A stretch of 64,000 nucleotides of DNA, from the NCBI GenBank assembly GCA_944322885.1, contig CALUQH010000020.1, positions 1 through 64,000 on the forward strand, read 5' to 3'. Source of the stretch: Candidatus Gastranaerophilales bacterium. GTDB taxonomy: Bacteria; Cyanobacteriota; Vampirovibrionia; Gastranaerophilales; Gastranaerophilaceae. Shown here one piece after another: positions 1-7,630 of this stretch (position 1 is the first letter of the stretch; every line of letters begins with the position of its first letter). The position numbers were made by a program, and so were the translations under genes. The notes beneath the pieces were generated by a model. The model saw only the letters and a list, made by a program, of their open reading frames with translations, was not told the DNA's origin and did no database searches.

Positions 1-2
1 AA

Positions 3-131
3 AAAGATTTCGCTACAAAAAGAGGTCTTTTGATGATGGTAGGTAAAAGAAAAAGACTACTTTCTTATTTGAAATCTCAAAATCTTGATGAATACAGAGA
101 TTTAATCAAGAAATTGGGTATCAGAGGCTAA
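3..131 (+). CDS. rpsO: 30S ribosomal protein S15, C-terminal part (cut by window edge)
   Basis: The window opens inside this reading frame; 42 residues remain before TAA at 129-131. The visible part has the S15 C-terminal signature: [18 protein letters not shown], then the conserved ending [10 protein letters not shown]15 binds the central domain of 16S rRNA in the small ribosomal subunit. The N-terminal half lies upstream of the window. A rho-independent terminator follows directly, so hydF is probably transcribed separately. Confidence 0.95.
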   Translation, partial: KDFATKRGLLMMVGKRKRLLSYLKSQNLDEYRDLIKKLGIRG

Positions 132-152
132 TTTAAAGCTAATGGAAAATTT

Positions 153-184
153 TAAAAGACTGTCAAATGACGGTCTTTTTTAAT
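153..184 (+). terminator. Rho-independent terminator after rpsO
   Basis: Near-perfect hairpin with arms AAAAGACTGTCA and TGACGGTCTTTT around an AA loop, followed by a T run. It lies 22 bases after the rpsO stop. A potential ATG at 167 sits inside this hairpin, which argues against it being the start of hydF. Confidence 0.85.
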
Positions 185-199
185 ATAAGGGGTTTAAAA

Positions 200-1375
200 A
201 TGAAAACATTAAAGTCAATGCGTCTGCATATCGGAGTTTTTGGAAGAACAAATGTCGGTAAATCTTCGTTGTTAAACAGGATTACAAATCAGGAAATTTC
301 TATTGTGTCTGAAATTGCCGGCACAACGACGGATGTTGTTGAAAAATCAATGGAGCTTTTGCCTGTCGGCCCTGTAACTTTTCTGGATACTGCAGGACTT
401 GACGACAATACTGAACTCGGAGAAAAACGTATTGAAAAGACAATGAAAATCGTCAATCGTATTGACGTTGGTGTAATTGTCTGTGATTTTAACGGTCTTG
501 ATGATTATGAAAAAGAGCTTATTAAAAAGTTTGATGAACTTAAAATTCCTTACTTAATCGTTGAAAATAAATGTGATATTAAAAAATCAGAAATTGAAGG
601 TTTTAAAAATGTTTTATACACTTCTGTAAAAGATGACGAAAGCCTTGTTTTTAGATTTAAAGAGGCTCTTGTAAAGCTTCTGCCTGATGATTTCGTAAAT
701 TCTCCGAAAATCGCGGGAGATTTAGTTCCTGAAAAAAGTACGGTAATTCTTGTTATTCCGATAGACAAAGAAGCTCCGAAAGGCAGAATTATTTTACCGC
801 AGGTTCAGACAATAAGGGATTTACTTGATAGTGACTGCTTATCTTACGTTGTGAAAGAAACAGAACTAAAACAGGCGCTTGAAAATTTAAAAACTCCGCC
901 TGCTTTAGTCGTAACAGACAGTCAGGCATTCAGGCAGGTTAGTGAAATTGTGCCTGAAAATATTCCTCTGACATCTTTTTCAATTCTTTTTGCGCGTTTG
1001 AAGGGTGATTTGGACGAATTTATAAAAGGCGCGGAAGCGATTGAAAATTTGAAAGACGGTGATTGTGTTTTAATTCTTGAAAGCTGTACACATCACGCAA
1101 TAGAAGATGATATCGGACGGGTAAAAATCCCTAATCTTCTCAGAAAAAGAACAGGCAAAAATCTTGTCATACATAATTATGCAGGACATGATTTCCCTGA
1201 TATTTCTGATTATAAACTGATAATTCACTGCGGCGCCTGTATGACAAACAGACGTGAGGTCTTGTCAAGAATTCTGATTGCAAATCAGGCAAATGTCCCT
1301 ATAACAAATTACGGAGTTGTAATTTCTTACTGTCTCGGGATTTTGCCAAGAGCAATTAATATTTTTAAGCATTAA
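200..1375 (+). CDS. hydF: [FeFe]-hydrogenase H-cluster maturation GTPase HydF
   Basis: 391 residues from the ATG at 200, which follows AAGGGG. The frame is open back to 167, but that ATG is inside the rpsO terminator. N-terminal TrmE-like GTPase domain: P-loop GRTNVGKS at about residue 15, DTAGLDD near 64, and a NKCD G4 motif. The C-terminal half carries the HydF iron-sulfur ligands CTHH (about 296) and HCGAC (about 343). HydF is the scaffold on which HydE and HydG build the 2Fe subcluster before transfer to the hydrogenase. No hydE, hydG or hydA lies in this window, so the gene is an orphan here. It indicates hydrogen-metabolising anaerobic physiology. Confidence 0.95.
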   Translation: MKTLKSMRLHIGVFGRTNVGKSSLLNRITNQEISIVSEIAGTTTDVVEKSMELLPVGPVTFLDTAGLDDNTELGEKRIEKTMKIVNRIDVGVIVCDFNGLDDYEKELIKKFDELKIPYLIVENKCDIKKSEIEGFKNVLYTSVKDDESLVFRFKEALVKLLPDDFVNSPKIAGDLVPEKSTVILVIPIDKEAPKGRIILPQVQTIRDLLDSDCLSYVVKETELKQALENLKTPPALVVTDSQAFRQVSEIVPENIPLTSFSILFARLKGDLDEFIKGAEAIENLKDGDCVLILESCTHHAIEDDIGRVKIPNLLRKRTGKNLVIHNYAGHDFPDISDYKLIIHCGACMTNRREVLSRILIANQANVPITNYGVVISYCLGILPRAINIFKH

Positions 1376-1383
1376 TAATTTAT

Positions 1384-1818
1384 CTACAGATTTTTCTTGT
1401 AAAAATTAAAGGTTTCCATAAACCATCTTGCAAGATTATCGGGTTTTTCCTGCGGGTTCATGTAGAAATTCTGTGTTTTGTCGCTTCCGTCCATCTGCAT
1501 GTATATATTTTCACGGCCAAATCTATCTGATGTGTGTTTTATTCGATTAGTTTCGGTGCAAAAGAATTCGTCATAGGTGCCGTTTTTTACATAATTGGCT
1601 TTTGACGGGTGCAGGGCATGAATTTTAAGTTCAGAATTCTTTGGTTCTCTGCTTAAAAAGCTGCTTATGATATTGAATGCTTCTTTTAAATTATTTTGTT
1701 CTTCCCTGAAGTGAAAACTGTTAATAAATTTTTTCAAACTCTGTGTTTGAATTAGCTTCATTTGGAATGCTGGTTGATAATAATACCCGTTTTGGCAATT
1801 GACATTATTTATTTTCAT
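1384..1818 (-). CDS. Lineage-specific small protein with a degenerate xxFxx N-terminal tag
   Basis: 144 residues. The start is supported by AAAGGGG seven bases before the ATG. I recognise no domain. No signal peptide or membrane segment is visible. The N-terminus carries QPAFQMK at residues 15-21, a weak version of the xxFxG tag of several other small genes here (see 21414, 31972, 55217, 62915). The rest is a polar helical region (KKFINSFHFREEQNNLKEAFNIISSFL) followed by a basic/aromatic segment. It ends 8 bases from hydF, in convergent orientation. Function unknown. Confidence 0.7.
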   Translation of the reverse strand: MKINNVNCQNGYYYQPAFQMKLIQTQSLKKFINSFHFREEQNNLKEAFNIISSFLSREPKNSELKIHALHPSKANYVKNGTYDEFFCTETNRIKHTSDRFGRENIYMQMDGSDKTQNFYMNPQEKPDNLARWFMETFNFYKKNL

Positions 1819-1973
1819 ATAAATACCCCTTTAATCCTTTTTACTAATAATATACTAATTTATTGAAATTACTATTTAATTCCCTGAATTATTAATAAAA
1901 TGTTACAAATGTAATAAATATTTTACTCTAAAAAAATGATAAAAATTTTTATTTTTAGTTTTATTATATTTGT

Positions 1974-2297
1974 ATGTATGATTATATGCCGGAAATTGAA
2001 GACAAAGAATTGAAAAAAGTCGGCCTTGAACTGATGTTTATGACACCGGAGAAAGGGGCCGTTGATAATTGGGTTACTGCTGTAGAACTGGCCAAAATGG
2101 TTGATTTGCCGGTTGAAATTGTAAAGAAAAAACTTGTTATATTGCGTGATGCAGGAATAGTCAGTGTAAAAGGGATTAATCCGAAATTCTGGAAATTTGA
2201 TAACTATAATTTTCAACGTATGGATGAAGATGACGAAGTTTATAAACTGCTTTGCAGTTTTGATGATGTGGATTTCGACAGGTATTTTAGTTATTAG
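1974..2297 (+). CDS. Small putative winged-helix protein
   Basis: 107 residues from ATG 1974; an in-frame ATG at 1986 (PEIEDKEL...) is an alternative. Neither start has a Shine-Dalgarno sequence. Residues 30-70 (WVTAVELAKMVDLPVEIVKKKLVILRDAGIVSVKG) look like the recognition-helix part of a winged-helix domain: two helices with a turn, then a short basic wing. The C-terminus is very acidic (DEDDEVYKLLCSFDDVDFD). It may be a small transcriptional regulator, but this rests on the helix pattern alone. Confidence 0.55.
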   Translation: MYDYMPEIEDKELKKVGLELMFMTPEKGAVDNWVTAVELAKMVDLPVEIVKKKLVILRDAGIVSVKGINPKFWKFDNYNFQRMDEDDEVYKLLCSFDDVDFDRYFSY

Positions 2298-2349
2298 AAT
2301 GTGAAAGTTTAAACTGTTTCAACTAATGTGACGAAATGTAAATATGGAT

Positions 2350-2377
2350 TTTAAATAAGCTAAAACCTTGTTATACT
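2350..2377 (+). promoter_or_regulatory. Putative sigma70 promoter of the 2485 gene
   Basis: TTTAAA at 2350-2355, a 16-base spacer and TATACT at 2372-2377. Transcription would begin close to 2384, inside the AGGAT tandem repeat. A second TATACT at about 2454 lacks a clear -35. Confidence 0.45.
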
Positions 2378-2382
2378 GCCTC

Positions 2383-2404
2383 ATAGGATAGGATAGGATA
2401 GGAT
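2383..2404 (+). repeat. Pentanucleotide tandem repeat, about 4.4 copies of ATAGG
   Basis: Perfect 5-bp units (ATAGG) four times, followed by AT. The tract starts 6 bases after a -10-like TATACT, so it lies at the likely transcription start, about 80 bases upstream of the 2485 ORF. Short perfect non-triplet repeats at promoters are a typical substrate for slipped-strand length change. Confidence 0.9.
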
Positions 2405-2484
2405 GTATTGCGCCTATAGCAATAATTTTAACCTTTTTGTTTTAATAAAAGTATATACTGTGTAAAAGCTTAAGGGACAAGTGT

Positions 2485-3276
2485 ATGCTCAATTCAATTT
2501 TTCCGGTTAGTGTAAATAGAAACTATATAAATTATTTTAAAGGGGAAATAAAACCTGAACAGGTGGCACCTGAGTCTAAAAAGGGGATGACAAATCCCGA
2601 AAAAATTCTTGTTGGATTAGGAGCCGCAGCAGCATTGGTAATAGGCGGGATTTTAGTAAAGAAACATTTGGATTCACAATGTGTCAATGGTTTGGTTAAA
2701 TCTGTGCAAACAACAACCGAAACAGCTAATCAAACAGGAAATGTAATAAAAAAAATTAGTCCTGAATTTATAGAAGACAAAGATTTAAGAAAAGTTATAG
2801 AAGAATTAAATTGTGAAAATGTTGCAGATTTTGCTAATAAAGATGATCCTACTTTTTACTTAAATTCATATATTGACAGAATGGAGCGAAATCTTTATAT
2901 AAACTTTCTAGAAAGATTTGCGAACTATCATTCTCCTTCAGAATTATATAAGGCAATAGAAGAGTTAAACACAAAAAAATGTAATATTTCTGTAAAAGCA
3001 TTAGAAAATTGTGCTGATAATATAGACTTTGAACGACTTTTAGAAAGTAGAGAAGTAAAAATTGTATTTCCAAAAGATTCGACACCACAAGAAAAACTAA
3101 GAATAATTTTAAATAGATCTACAGAAGATTGTAAAAAACGTTTAATGGATAGGATAAAATCACTTGTTCCTGCAATAGATGTCAATGCACTACAAACTGA
3201 GAAAACTAAAATAATAGAAAAATATTATACAAAAATAATTACAAACTTAAAGGAGACACTTGATTTTTTGCAATAG
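2485..3276 (+). CDS. Membrane-anchored lineage-specific protein
   Basis: 263 residues from ATG 2485; GGGACAAG lies just upstream. No family recognised. The N-terminus contains NYINYFKGEIK (residues 13-23), resembling the xxFxG tag of other small proteins here. It is followed by a single hydrophobic segment (about residues 53-68, ILVGLGAAAALVIGGILVKK). The remaining 190 residues are polar and helical, with several cysteines and a basic C-terminus. A pentanucleotide repeat sits at its predicted promoter. Base composition is even more AT-rich than the neighbours. Function unknown. Confidence 0.7.
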   Translation: MLNSIFPVSVNRNYINYFKGEIKPEQVAPESKKGMTNPEKILVGLGAAAALVIGGILVKKHLDSQCVNGLVKSVQTTTETANQTGNVIKKISPEFIEDKDLRKVIEELNCENVADFANKDDPTFYLNSYIDRMERNLYINFLERFANYHSPSELYKAIEELNTKKCNISVKALENCADNIDFERLLESREVKIVFPKDSTPQEKLRIILNRSTEDCKKRLMDRIKSLVPAIDVNALQTEKTKIIEKYYTKIITNLKETLDFLQ

Positions 3277-3291
3277 GTCTAAGACCACGCT

Positions 3292-4626
3292 TTATTTCCC
3301 GATACAAAAATGGTCAAATATGTTGTTTAGAATATCGTCGGTTATAACTTCCCCTGTGATTTCGTCTAAAAATAAAAGCGCTGATTTTAAATCAATTGAG
3401 ATTAAATCCTGAAGCTGATGTTCTTTTGCAGCTTCGAGAGCTTGAATTAGGCTTTCTTTACATTTTTCAAGGCAGTCCTGCTGGCGGTTGTTTGTTACAA
3501 ATTCAGTGTCATCCAGAGAGAAGTTATAAGAAATTTCTTTTATTTTGTTTTTAAGTTCCTCAAGCCCCTCTTTGGTTTTTGTAGAAAGATAGAAAACGTC
3601 TTTTTGTTTTTCTGTAATAAGGTCGGATTTGTTAGCGATTATGATGTGATTTTTGTCTTTTATCAGATCAAGAATTACCTTATCGTCATCGTTCATTCCT
3701 TTTGAGGCGTCATATAAAAACAAAACAAGGTCGGCTTCATCTGCTGACTGTTTTGAATATTCAATCCCGATTTCTTCAACTTTTCCGACTTCATCGTTGT
3801 CGCGAATCCCTGCCGTATCAATTAGAGTAATCGCAACATCCCAGTCAAGAGTTTCTTTTAAGACATCGCGTGTCGTTCCTGCAATATCTGTTACGATTGC
3901 GCGTTCAACATTTAACAGTGTATTAAAAAGCGAGGACTTACCGACATTAGGTTTTCCGACAATTGCAATTTTTATCCCCTGACGCATTATATTTGATGAA
4001 TTTGCACATGATAAAATCTTATCTATTTTTTCAAGAGCTTTTTCAAATTCGGAAATTATATAATCGTATTCGGGTTCTGCAACATCTTCCGGAAAATCAA
4101 TGCCGGCAATAATTTTTGAAAGAACATCAAAAATATCTTTTCTGATTTCTTTAATTTTTGAGCTTAAAACTCCCGATAAATTTTTGGCTGATTGTTTTGC
4201 AAAATCTCTGGTTTTGGCGTGGATTAAATCCGCAACAGCTTCTGCCTGCGACAAATCCATTTTTTTGTTCAAAAACGCGCGTTTTGTAAATTCTCCGCGT
4301 TCTGCCATGCGAGCTCCGTTTTTGAGGACAACATCCAGAATATTTCTAACAACATTAATCCCGCCGTGGCAGTGAATTTCAATAACATCTTCTCCTGTAT
4401 AGCTGTGCGGATTTTTGAAGGGAAGGAGTAAAACTTCATCAATTTTTTTATCTTCGTCAACAATCCAGCCATGAGAAATTTTTCCTGCTTCAAGATTGTG
4501 TTTTGAGTAAATTTTATTGACTATCTCGAAACTTCTGTCGCCTGAAATCCTAATAACTCCGACTCCGCCGGTGCCTATTGGTGTTGCTATTGCAGCTATT
4601 GTATCAAATTCCTGTAAGATGTTCAT
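3292..4626 (-). CDS. mnmE: tRNA-5-carboxymethylaminomethyl-uridine GTPase MnmE (TrmE)
   Basis: 444 residues from the ATG at 4626. The frame is open a further 6 codons, but MNILQEFDTIAAIATPIGTG aligns with the family start. The TrmE-N tetrahydrofolate-binding domain comes first, then a helical domain interrupted by a G domain (P-loop GKPNVGKSS, DTAGIRD, NKSD). The catalytic C-terminal CIGK ends the protein. MnmE with MnmG modifies U34 of tRNAs reading split codon boxes. The mRNA appears leaderless: TATAAT lies six bases before the ATG with no Shine-Dalgarno. MnmG is not in the window. Confidence 0.97.
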   Translation of the reverse strand: MNILQEFDTIAAIATPIGTGGVGVIRISGDRSFEIVNKIYSKHNLEAGKISHGWIVDEDKKIDEVLLLPFKNPHSYTGEDVIEIHCHGGINVVRNILDVVLKNGARMAERGEFTKRAFLNKKMDLSQAEAVADLIHAKTRDFAKQSAKNLSGVLSSKIKEIRKDIFDVLSKIIAGIDFPEDVAEPEYDYIISEFEKALEKIDKILSCANSSNIMRQGIKIAIVGKPNVGKSSLFNTLLNVERAIVTDIAGTTRDVLKETLDWDVAITLIDTAGIRDNDEVGKVEEIGIEYSKQSADEADLVLFLYDASKGMNDDDKVILDLIKDKNHIIIANKSDLITEKQKDVFYLSTKTKEGLEELKNKIKEISYNFSLDDTEFVTNNRQQDCLEKCKESLIQALEAAKEHQLQDLISIDLKSALLFLDEITGEVITDDILNNIFDHFCIGK

Positions 4627-4641
4627 AGTTTGATTATAACC

Positions 4642-4653
4642 CAAACATGTTTG
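4642..4653. promoter_or_regulatory. 12-bp perfect palindrome between divergent promoters
   Basis: CAAACATGTTTG is a perfect inverted repeat. It lies between the leaderless mnmE promoter (minus strand) and the promoter of the antisense RNA at 4659-4686 (plus strand). Its position suits a shared operator, but no regulator is identified. Confidence 0.4.
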
Positions 4654-4658
4654 AACAC

Positions 4659-4686
4659 TTGAAATTGTTATGGAATATGTTATAAT
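4659..4686 (+). promoter_or_regulatory. Strong sigma70 promoter for antisense RNA 1
   Basis: TTGAAA at 4659-4664, a 16-base spacer and a consensus TATAAT at 4681-4686. Transcription would start near 4693, at the base of a GC-rich hairpin. No ORF follows on this strand. Confidence 0.75.
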
Positions 4687-4692
4687 GTTTAT

Positions 4693-4799
4693 ATAGGGAA
4701 GCCGGTCAGGTTCTTGACCAACCTAACCGACTTGTCGCCCCTATAAGAATAATCGAATTAGTTTAAGTAAAATCTCTAGTAGGGCTAGAGATTTTTTTA
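4693..4799 (+). ncRNA. Antisense RNA of type I toxin-antitoxin-like locus 1
   Basis: Predicted from a consensus promoter at 4659-4686 and a rho-independent terminator at 4770-4799. The RNA is about 105 nt. It starts with a stem-loop closed by TATAGGG (4692-4698) and CCCTATA (4739-4745), containing GGTCA/TGACC and GGTT/AACC pairings. It then runs antisense through about three quarters of the 24-codon peptide gene on the minus strand. The second locus at 26.7 kb has the same plan. It probably represses the peptide by pairing with its mRNA; this is inferred from architecture only. Confidence 0.7.
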
Positions 4800-4815
4800 T
4801 TAATTCTCTATTCAT
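4741..4815 (-). CDS. 24-residue amphipathic/hydrophobic peptide, toxin-like (locus 1)
   Basis: ATG at 4815, preceded by a near-perfect AAAGGAGGT. The frame encodes 24 residues, starting MNRELIKKSLALLE and ending LIRLFL, then TAG. It is a leucine-rich helix with a few basic residues, the size and character of membrane-active type I toxins. The Shine-Dalgarno can be masked by an upstream ACCTCC in the mRNA. The antisense RNA terminator lies wholly inside this ORF, so the codons serve double duty. No sequence match to Ibs, Fst, Ldr or TxpA is claimed. Confidence 0.65.
   Translation of the reverse strand: MNRELIKKSLALLEILLKLIRLFL
4770..4799 (+). terminator. Rho-independent terminator inside the peptide gene
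   Basis: Perfect 10-bp stem AAATCTCTAG / CTAGAGATTT, 5-base loop, then TTTTT. It serves the plus-strand antisense RNA and lies within the coding sequence of the minus-strand peptide. Confidence 0.85.
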
Positions 4816-4817
4816 AC

Positions 4818-4870
4818 TACCTCCTTTCTCGCCCTATTGTCGCTAATAGTTTGTAGACGCATTGGAGGTA
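4818..4870 (-). promoter_or_regulatory. Anti-Shine-Dalgarno inverted repeat in the peptide mRNA leader
   Basis: TACCTCC at 4818-4824 (the ribosome site of the minus-strand peptide) has a perfect 7-base complement, GGAGGTA, at 4864-4870. In the minus-strand mRNA the upstream arm can mask the ribosome binding site. A competing CGCCC/GGGCG pairing in the same leader cannot form in the same nest, so two alternative folds are possible. Confidence 0.6.
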
Positions 4871-4890
4871 TCGGGCGTTTCCCTGTTAAG

Positions 4891-4919
4891 ATTTTATCAT
4901 AAGATATTTAATAAGGCAA
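4891..4919 (-). promoter_or_regulatory. Promoter of peptide gene, locus 1
   Basis: On the minus strand: TTGCCT (4919-4914), 17-base spacer, TAAAAT (4896-4891). The sequence across the -35 (GCAATATTATTAAAATT on the plus strand, 4916-4932) is repeated exactly at 26979-26995 upstream of the second peptide gene. Confidence 0.55.
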
Positions 4920-4930
4920 TATTATTAAAA

Positions 4931-4958
4931 TTCAACGGGCTTTTTTAAGCCCGTTGAA
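4931..4958 (-). terminator. Rho-independent terminator of the phage-like gene
   Basis: Perfect 10-bp stem TTCAACGGGC / GCCCGTTGAA at the end of the 4964-5665 gene. On the minus strand it is followed by TTTTAATAAT. It also separates that gene from the peptide locus. Confidence 0.8.
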
Positions 4959-4963
4959 TAAAT

Positions 4964-5665
4964 TTATACATAATTTTTTGCTATTTGTAATGCTGCTGAT
5001 GCCGCCATTCCGTATGGGCCCATTGTACTTAGAACACCTGAAGCAAGATTTGCGTACTTCCCGAATGTGCTCCCTGATGACTTGTTGTTTGCAGCATAAG
5101 CCTGTGCATTATAATTGTTACCGGCAGAGCTGTTTTGCTGGGAGCCTGAAATGTAGTTTAAAATATTTGAATTTATGCTGCTTTGCAAATCTTGCAAGAA
5201 ACCCAGATATGTATATCTTTGAGCGAGTTCGTTGCTTACCAGTTCGTCGCGTTTTGCAAGTACATCCTGTGCAAGGTTGTTAATTGATTCTGCACGGTTT
5301 TCTTCAATTGAGTTTAAATTGTCCATAAATACCGAATTATCAAAATTCCCGAAGCGCGATGCAATATCTGTTTTCAAATCTTCTATCATAGGAGTGTACA
5401 TATTATTTATTAATTTTTGACCGTTAAGGGTGTATGCATCAAGTTGTGATTGAAGATTTTTCTTTGTATCTTCATCAAAAACATTCACTGATGGTAAGTA
5501 ATTTGCAATAGAATTTTGTGTGTAGTCATAAATTCTTTTTTCAGCATCGGACATATTATAATTTGAAACAATGTTATTACCCTGTTTGCTGGTTGTTGCT
5601 TTGTCCGCACCGTTAATGGAGATAGTCCCGCCTGAAAATGACGGGTATTTTGAGGATTTTCCCAT
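4964..5665 (-). CDS. Phage-like or virion-associated hypothetical protein
   Basis: 233 residues, start supported by AAAGGAAC. The N-terminus MGKSSKYPSFSGGTISING is glycine/serine-rich. The middle (residues 40-170) is long alpha-helix, likely coiled coil. The C-terminus is Ala/Gly-rich and mildly hydrophobic (ASGVLSTMGPYGMAASAAL). I do not recognise a family. The phage connection is inferred: its promoter and leader are homologous to those of the tail-fibre gene at 32994-33683, including CACGTG beside the -10. The gene stands alone, with its own terminator, beside a divergent TPR gene. Confidence 0.6.
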   Translation of the reverse strand: MGKSSKYPSFSGGTISINGADKATTSKQGNNIVSNYNMSDAEKRIYDYTQNSIANYLPSVNVFDEDTKKNLQSQLDAYTLNGQKLINNMYTPMIEDLKTDIASRFGNFDNSVFMDNLNSIEENRAESINNLAQDVLAKRDELVSNELAQRYTYLGFLQDLQSSINSNILNYISGSQQNSSAGNNYNAQAYAANNKSSGSTFGKYANLASGVLSTMGPYGMAASAALQIAKNYV

Positions 5666-5721
5666 TTTTGTTCCTTTCCGGACAAAAATGTAATGAATTT
5701 TTTAAGGCGTTTATAGAACTT

Positions 5722-5751
5722 ATTATACCACGTGTTTTTAAAATCTGTAAA
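5722..5751 (-). promoter_or_regulatory. Sigma70 promoter with CACGTG element (phage-like gene)
   Basis: On the minus strand: TTTACA, an 18-base spacer and TATAAT. CACGTG (5729-5734) lies one base upstream of the -10. The block GATTTT...AAACACGTGGTATAAT and the following leader match the promoter at 33746-33775 almost base for base. Confidence 0.8.
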
Positions 5752-5779
5752 GTAATTTTGTTTGGTGTATAATTCAGTT

Positions 5780-7540
5780 ATGGAGAATTTTGATAAAATA
5801 AATGAGCTTATAAAAGAGAAAAAATTTGAGGAAGCTAAAAAAGAATTATCCGCACGGATTAAAGGTGATGAAAAAGATGTTGAGGCCTTGAAACTTCTTG
5901 GATTATGCCATATTAATCTCGGGGAATTTAAAGAAGGACAGGGAGTTTTTGAAACTGTTGTTAAGTATAAAGATGATCCCGCAAGCTGGTTTTATCTCGC
6001 AAACTGCTATGATAATCAGGATGATTATCTGCATGCAATTGCGGCCTACGAAGAAGTTTTGAGAATGAGAAGCAGCTATGTTGATGCGTATAAAAATCTT
6101 GCTGTTGTTTATGTCAAAAATAAAGAACCTCAAAAAGCCGTAGACACTGTTAAAAAAGCATTACAATATACAGACGATGATGATTATACAATTTATTATA
6201 TAGCCGGAACTGCCTGTATGGCTTTGAAAAATTTTGAAGAGGCAGTGAGTTTTTTAGAAAAAGCTATTGAGCTTAATCCTGAACATTCGCAGCTTTATAA
6301 CAATCTCGGAACCTGCTATGTGACAATTGGGAATCTTGATAAAGCTTATGAAAATTTTATAAAAGCAAGTGAATATGATCCGAATAATTCTATAACTTAT
6401 TTTAATATTGCATCTATTTTACAGCTGCAGAATAAGCATAAGGAAGCCTGCGAATTTTTCAGGAAAGCATATACTATTGAACCGCAGGATAATTATCTTA
6501 TCGCTCTTGCGCTTTCTGAAGTCAAGTCAAATCAGTTGGAAGAAGCAATAAGACATTATAAAATCCTTGTTTCCCATCATCCTGAAAAACCTAATTTTCA
6601 GTACAATTTAGCCTGTTGTTACGATGCGGCCGGAGAATATGCAAATGCTATTGGAATTCTTGCCCACCTTGTACTTTTGAACCCGAAATCCGTTTCCATG
6701 GCAAGGAAGTTAGCTAGTATATATACAAAAATAGGTCAATTTATGGGAGCAAAAGAACTTTATGAAAAAATTCTGCTTCAGGGTAATGTTTCTTTTGAAA
6801 TTTATTATGAATTTGCTCATATATGTGTAAAAACAGGTGATATGGATAAGGCTGAAAAGATTTTGAAGAAAGTCGTTGAGCTAAATCCTGAATTTGCGTC
6901 TGCGCATAAGGACCTTGGCGTTTTGTATCTGGATAAAAAATTGTTTGACTATGCGGAAGATGAATTTAATCAGGCATTAACACTTGCACCTGATAATTTT
7001 GATGTTCTTTTTGAGTATGCAAATTATCTTCATGCAACAACGGATTTTGCAAAGGCAGATGAATATTATCAAAAAGCACTTGAAATAGAACCGCATGATA
7101 TTGATGCACTCGGGTTTTCCGCATTGAATAAAATTCATCTGAAAGACTTTGACAAAGCCTATGAACAGATTGAACATGTTTTAAAACACGTTACAAATAA
7201 CGGTTTTATGTACTATATCGCAGGTAAAATCAAATATCTTCAAGGGCAGTTTGAAGATGCCAAAATGTTTTTGATTAAGTCTTATGAGCTGGAAAAAACT
7301 CATGACGCGGAAAATCTTCTCGGACTCTGTTATTACGAACTGGGCGACTATAATCAGGCAAATTCAATATTTACGAGTATGCTGAAAGAAAATCCGCTTA
7401 ATGTTAATTTACTTTTGAGCAGTGCAAGATGTTACGAAAAACTCGGGGACAACGATTCTGCTCTTGCTGCGCTTGACAAAGTGGTTGAAGCTTTTCCGGA
7501 GTGCGAAGAAGCTCAGGAATTAATTCGTGAAATTTCATAA
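5780..7540 (+). CDS. Large cytoplasmic TPR repeat protein
   Basis: 586 residues from ATG 5780. The mRNA appears leaderless: TATAAT at 5768-5773 is six bases upstream and there is no Shine-Dalgarno. The frame opens slightly earlier, but only inside the promoter. The whole protein is tetratricopeptide repeats of 34 residues, roughly 15 of them, with typical ...A...LG..Y...G....A...F..AL...P patterns (for example LYNNLGTCYVTIGNLDKAYENF). There is no signal peptide and no catalytic domain. It is probably a protein-interaction scaffold. Its promoter is divergent from that of the phage-like gene. Confidence 0.9.
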   Translation: MENFDKINELIKEKKFEEAKKELSARIKGDEKDVEALKLLGLCHINLGEFKEGQGVFETVVKYKDDPASWFYLANCYDNQDDYLHAIAAYEEVLRMRSSYVDAYKNLAVVYVKNKEPQKAVDTVKKALQYTDDDDYTIYYIAGTACMALKNFEEAVSFLEKAIELNPEHSQLYNNLGTCYVTIGNLDKAYENFIKASEYDPNNSITYFNIASILQLQNKHKEACEFFRKAYTIEPQDNYLIALALSEVKSNQLEEAIRHYKILVSHHPEKPNFQYNLACCYDAAGEYANAIGILAHLVLLNPKSVSMARKLASIYTKIGQFMGAKELYEKILLQGNVSFEIYYEFAHICVKTGDMDKAEKILKKVVELNPEFASAHKDLGVLYLDKKLFDYAEDEFNQALTLAPDNFDVLFEYANYLHATTDFAKADEYYQKALEIEPHDIDALGFSALNKIHLKDFDKAYEQIEHVLKHVTNNGFMYYIAGKIKYLQGQFEDAKMFLIKSYELEKTHDAENLLGLCYYELGDYNQANSIFTSMLKENPLNVNLLLSSARCYEKLGDNDSALAALDKVVEAFPECEEAQELIREIS

Positions 7541-7544
7541 ATAA

Positions 7545-7598
7545 ACATCCGAAAAACCGGCCTATTAGTTTAATGGTCGGTTTTGGATGCTATTTTTT
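7545..7598 (+). terminator. Rho-independent terminator of the TPR gene
   Basis: Long hairpin CATCCGAAAAACCG ... CGGTTTTGGATG followed by a T-rich tail. It starts 5 bases after the TPR stop codon. Confidence 0.8.
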
Positions 7599-7630
7599 AA
7601 TCTCTAAAATCCTTTTTGTCTATTTTTTTC

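Noticed and set aside
167-199. ATG 167 as hydF start
   Set aside because: It lies inside the rpsO terminator hairpin; ATG 200 has a ribosome site and matches the HydF N-terminus.
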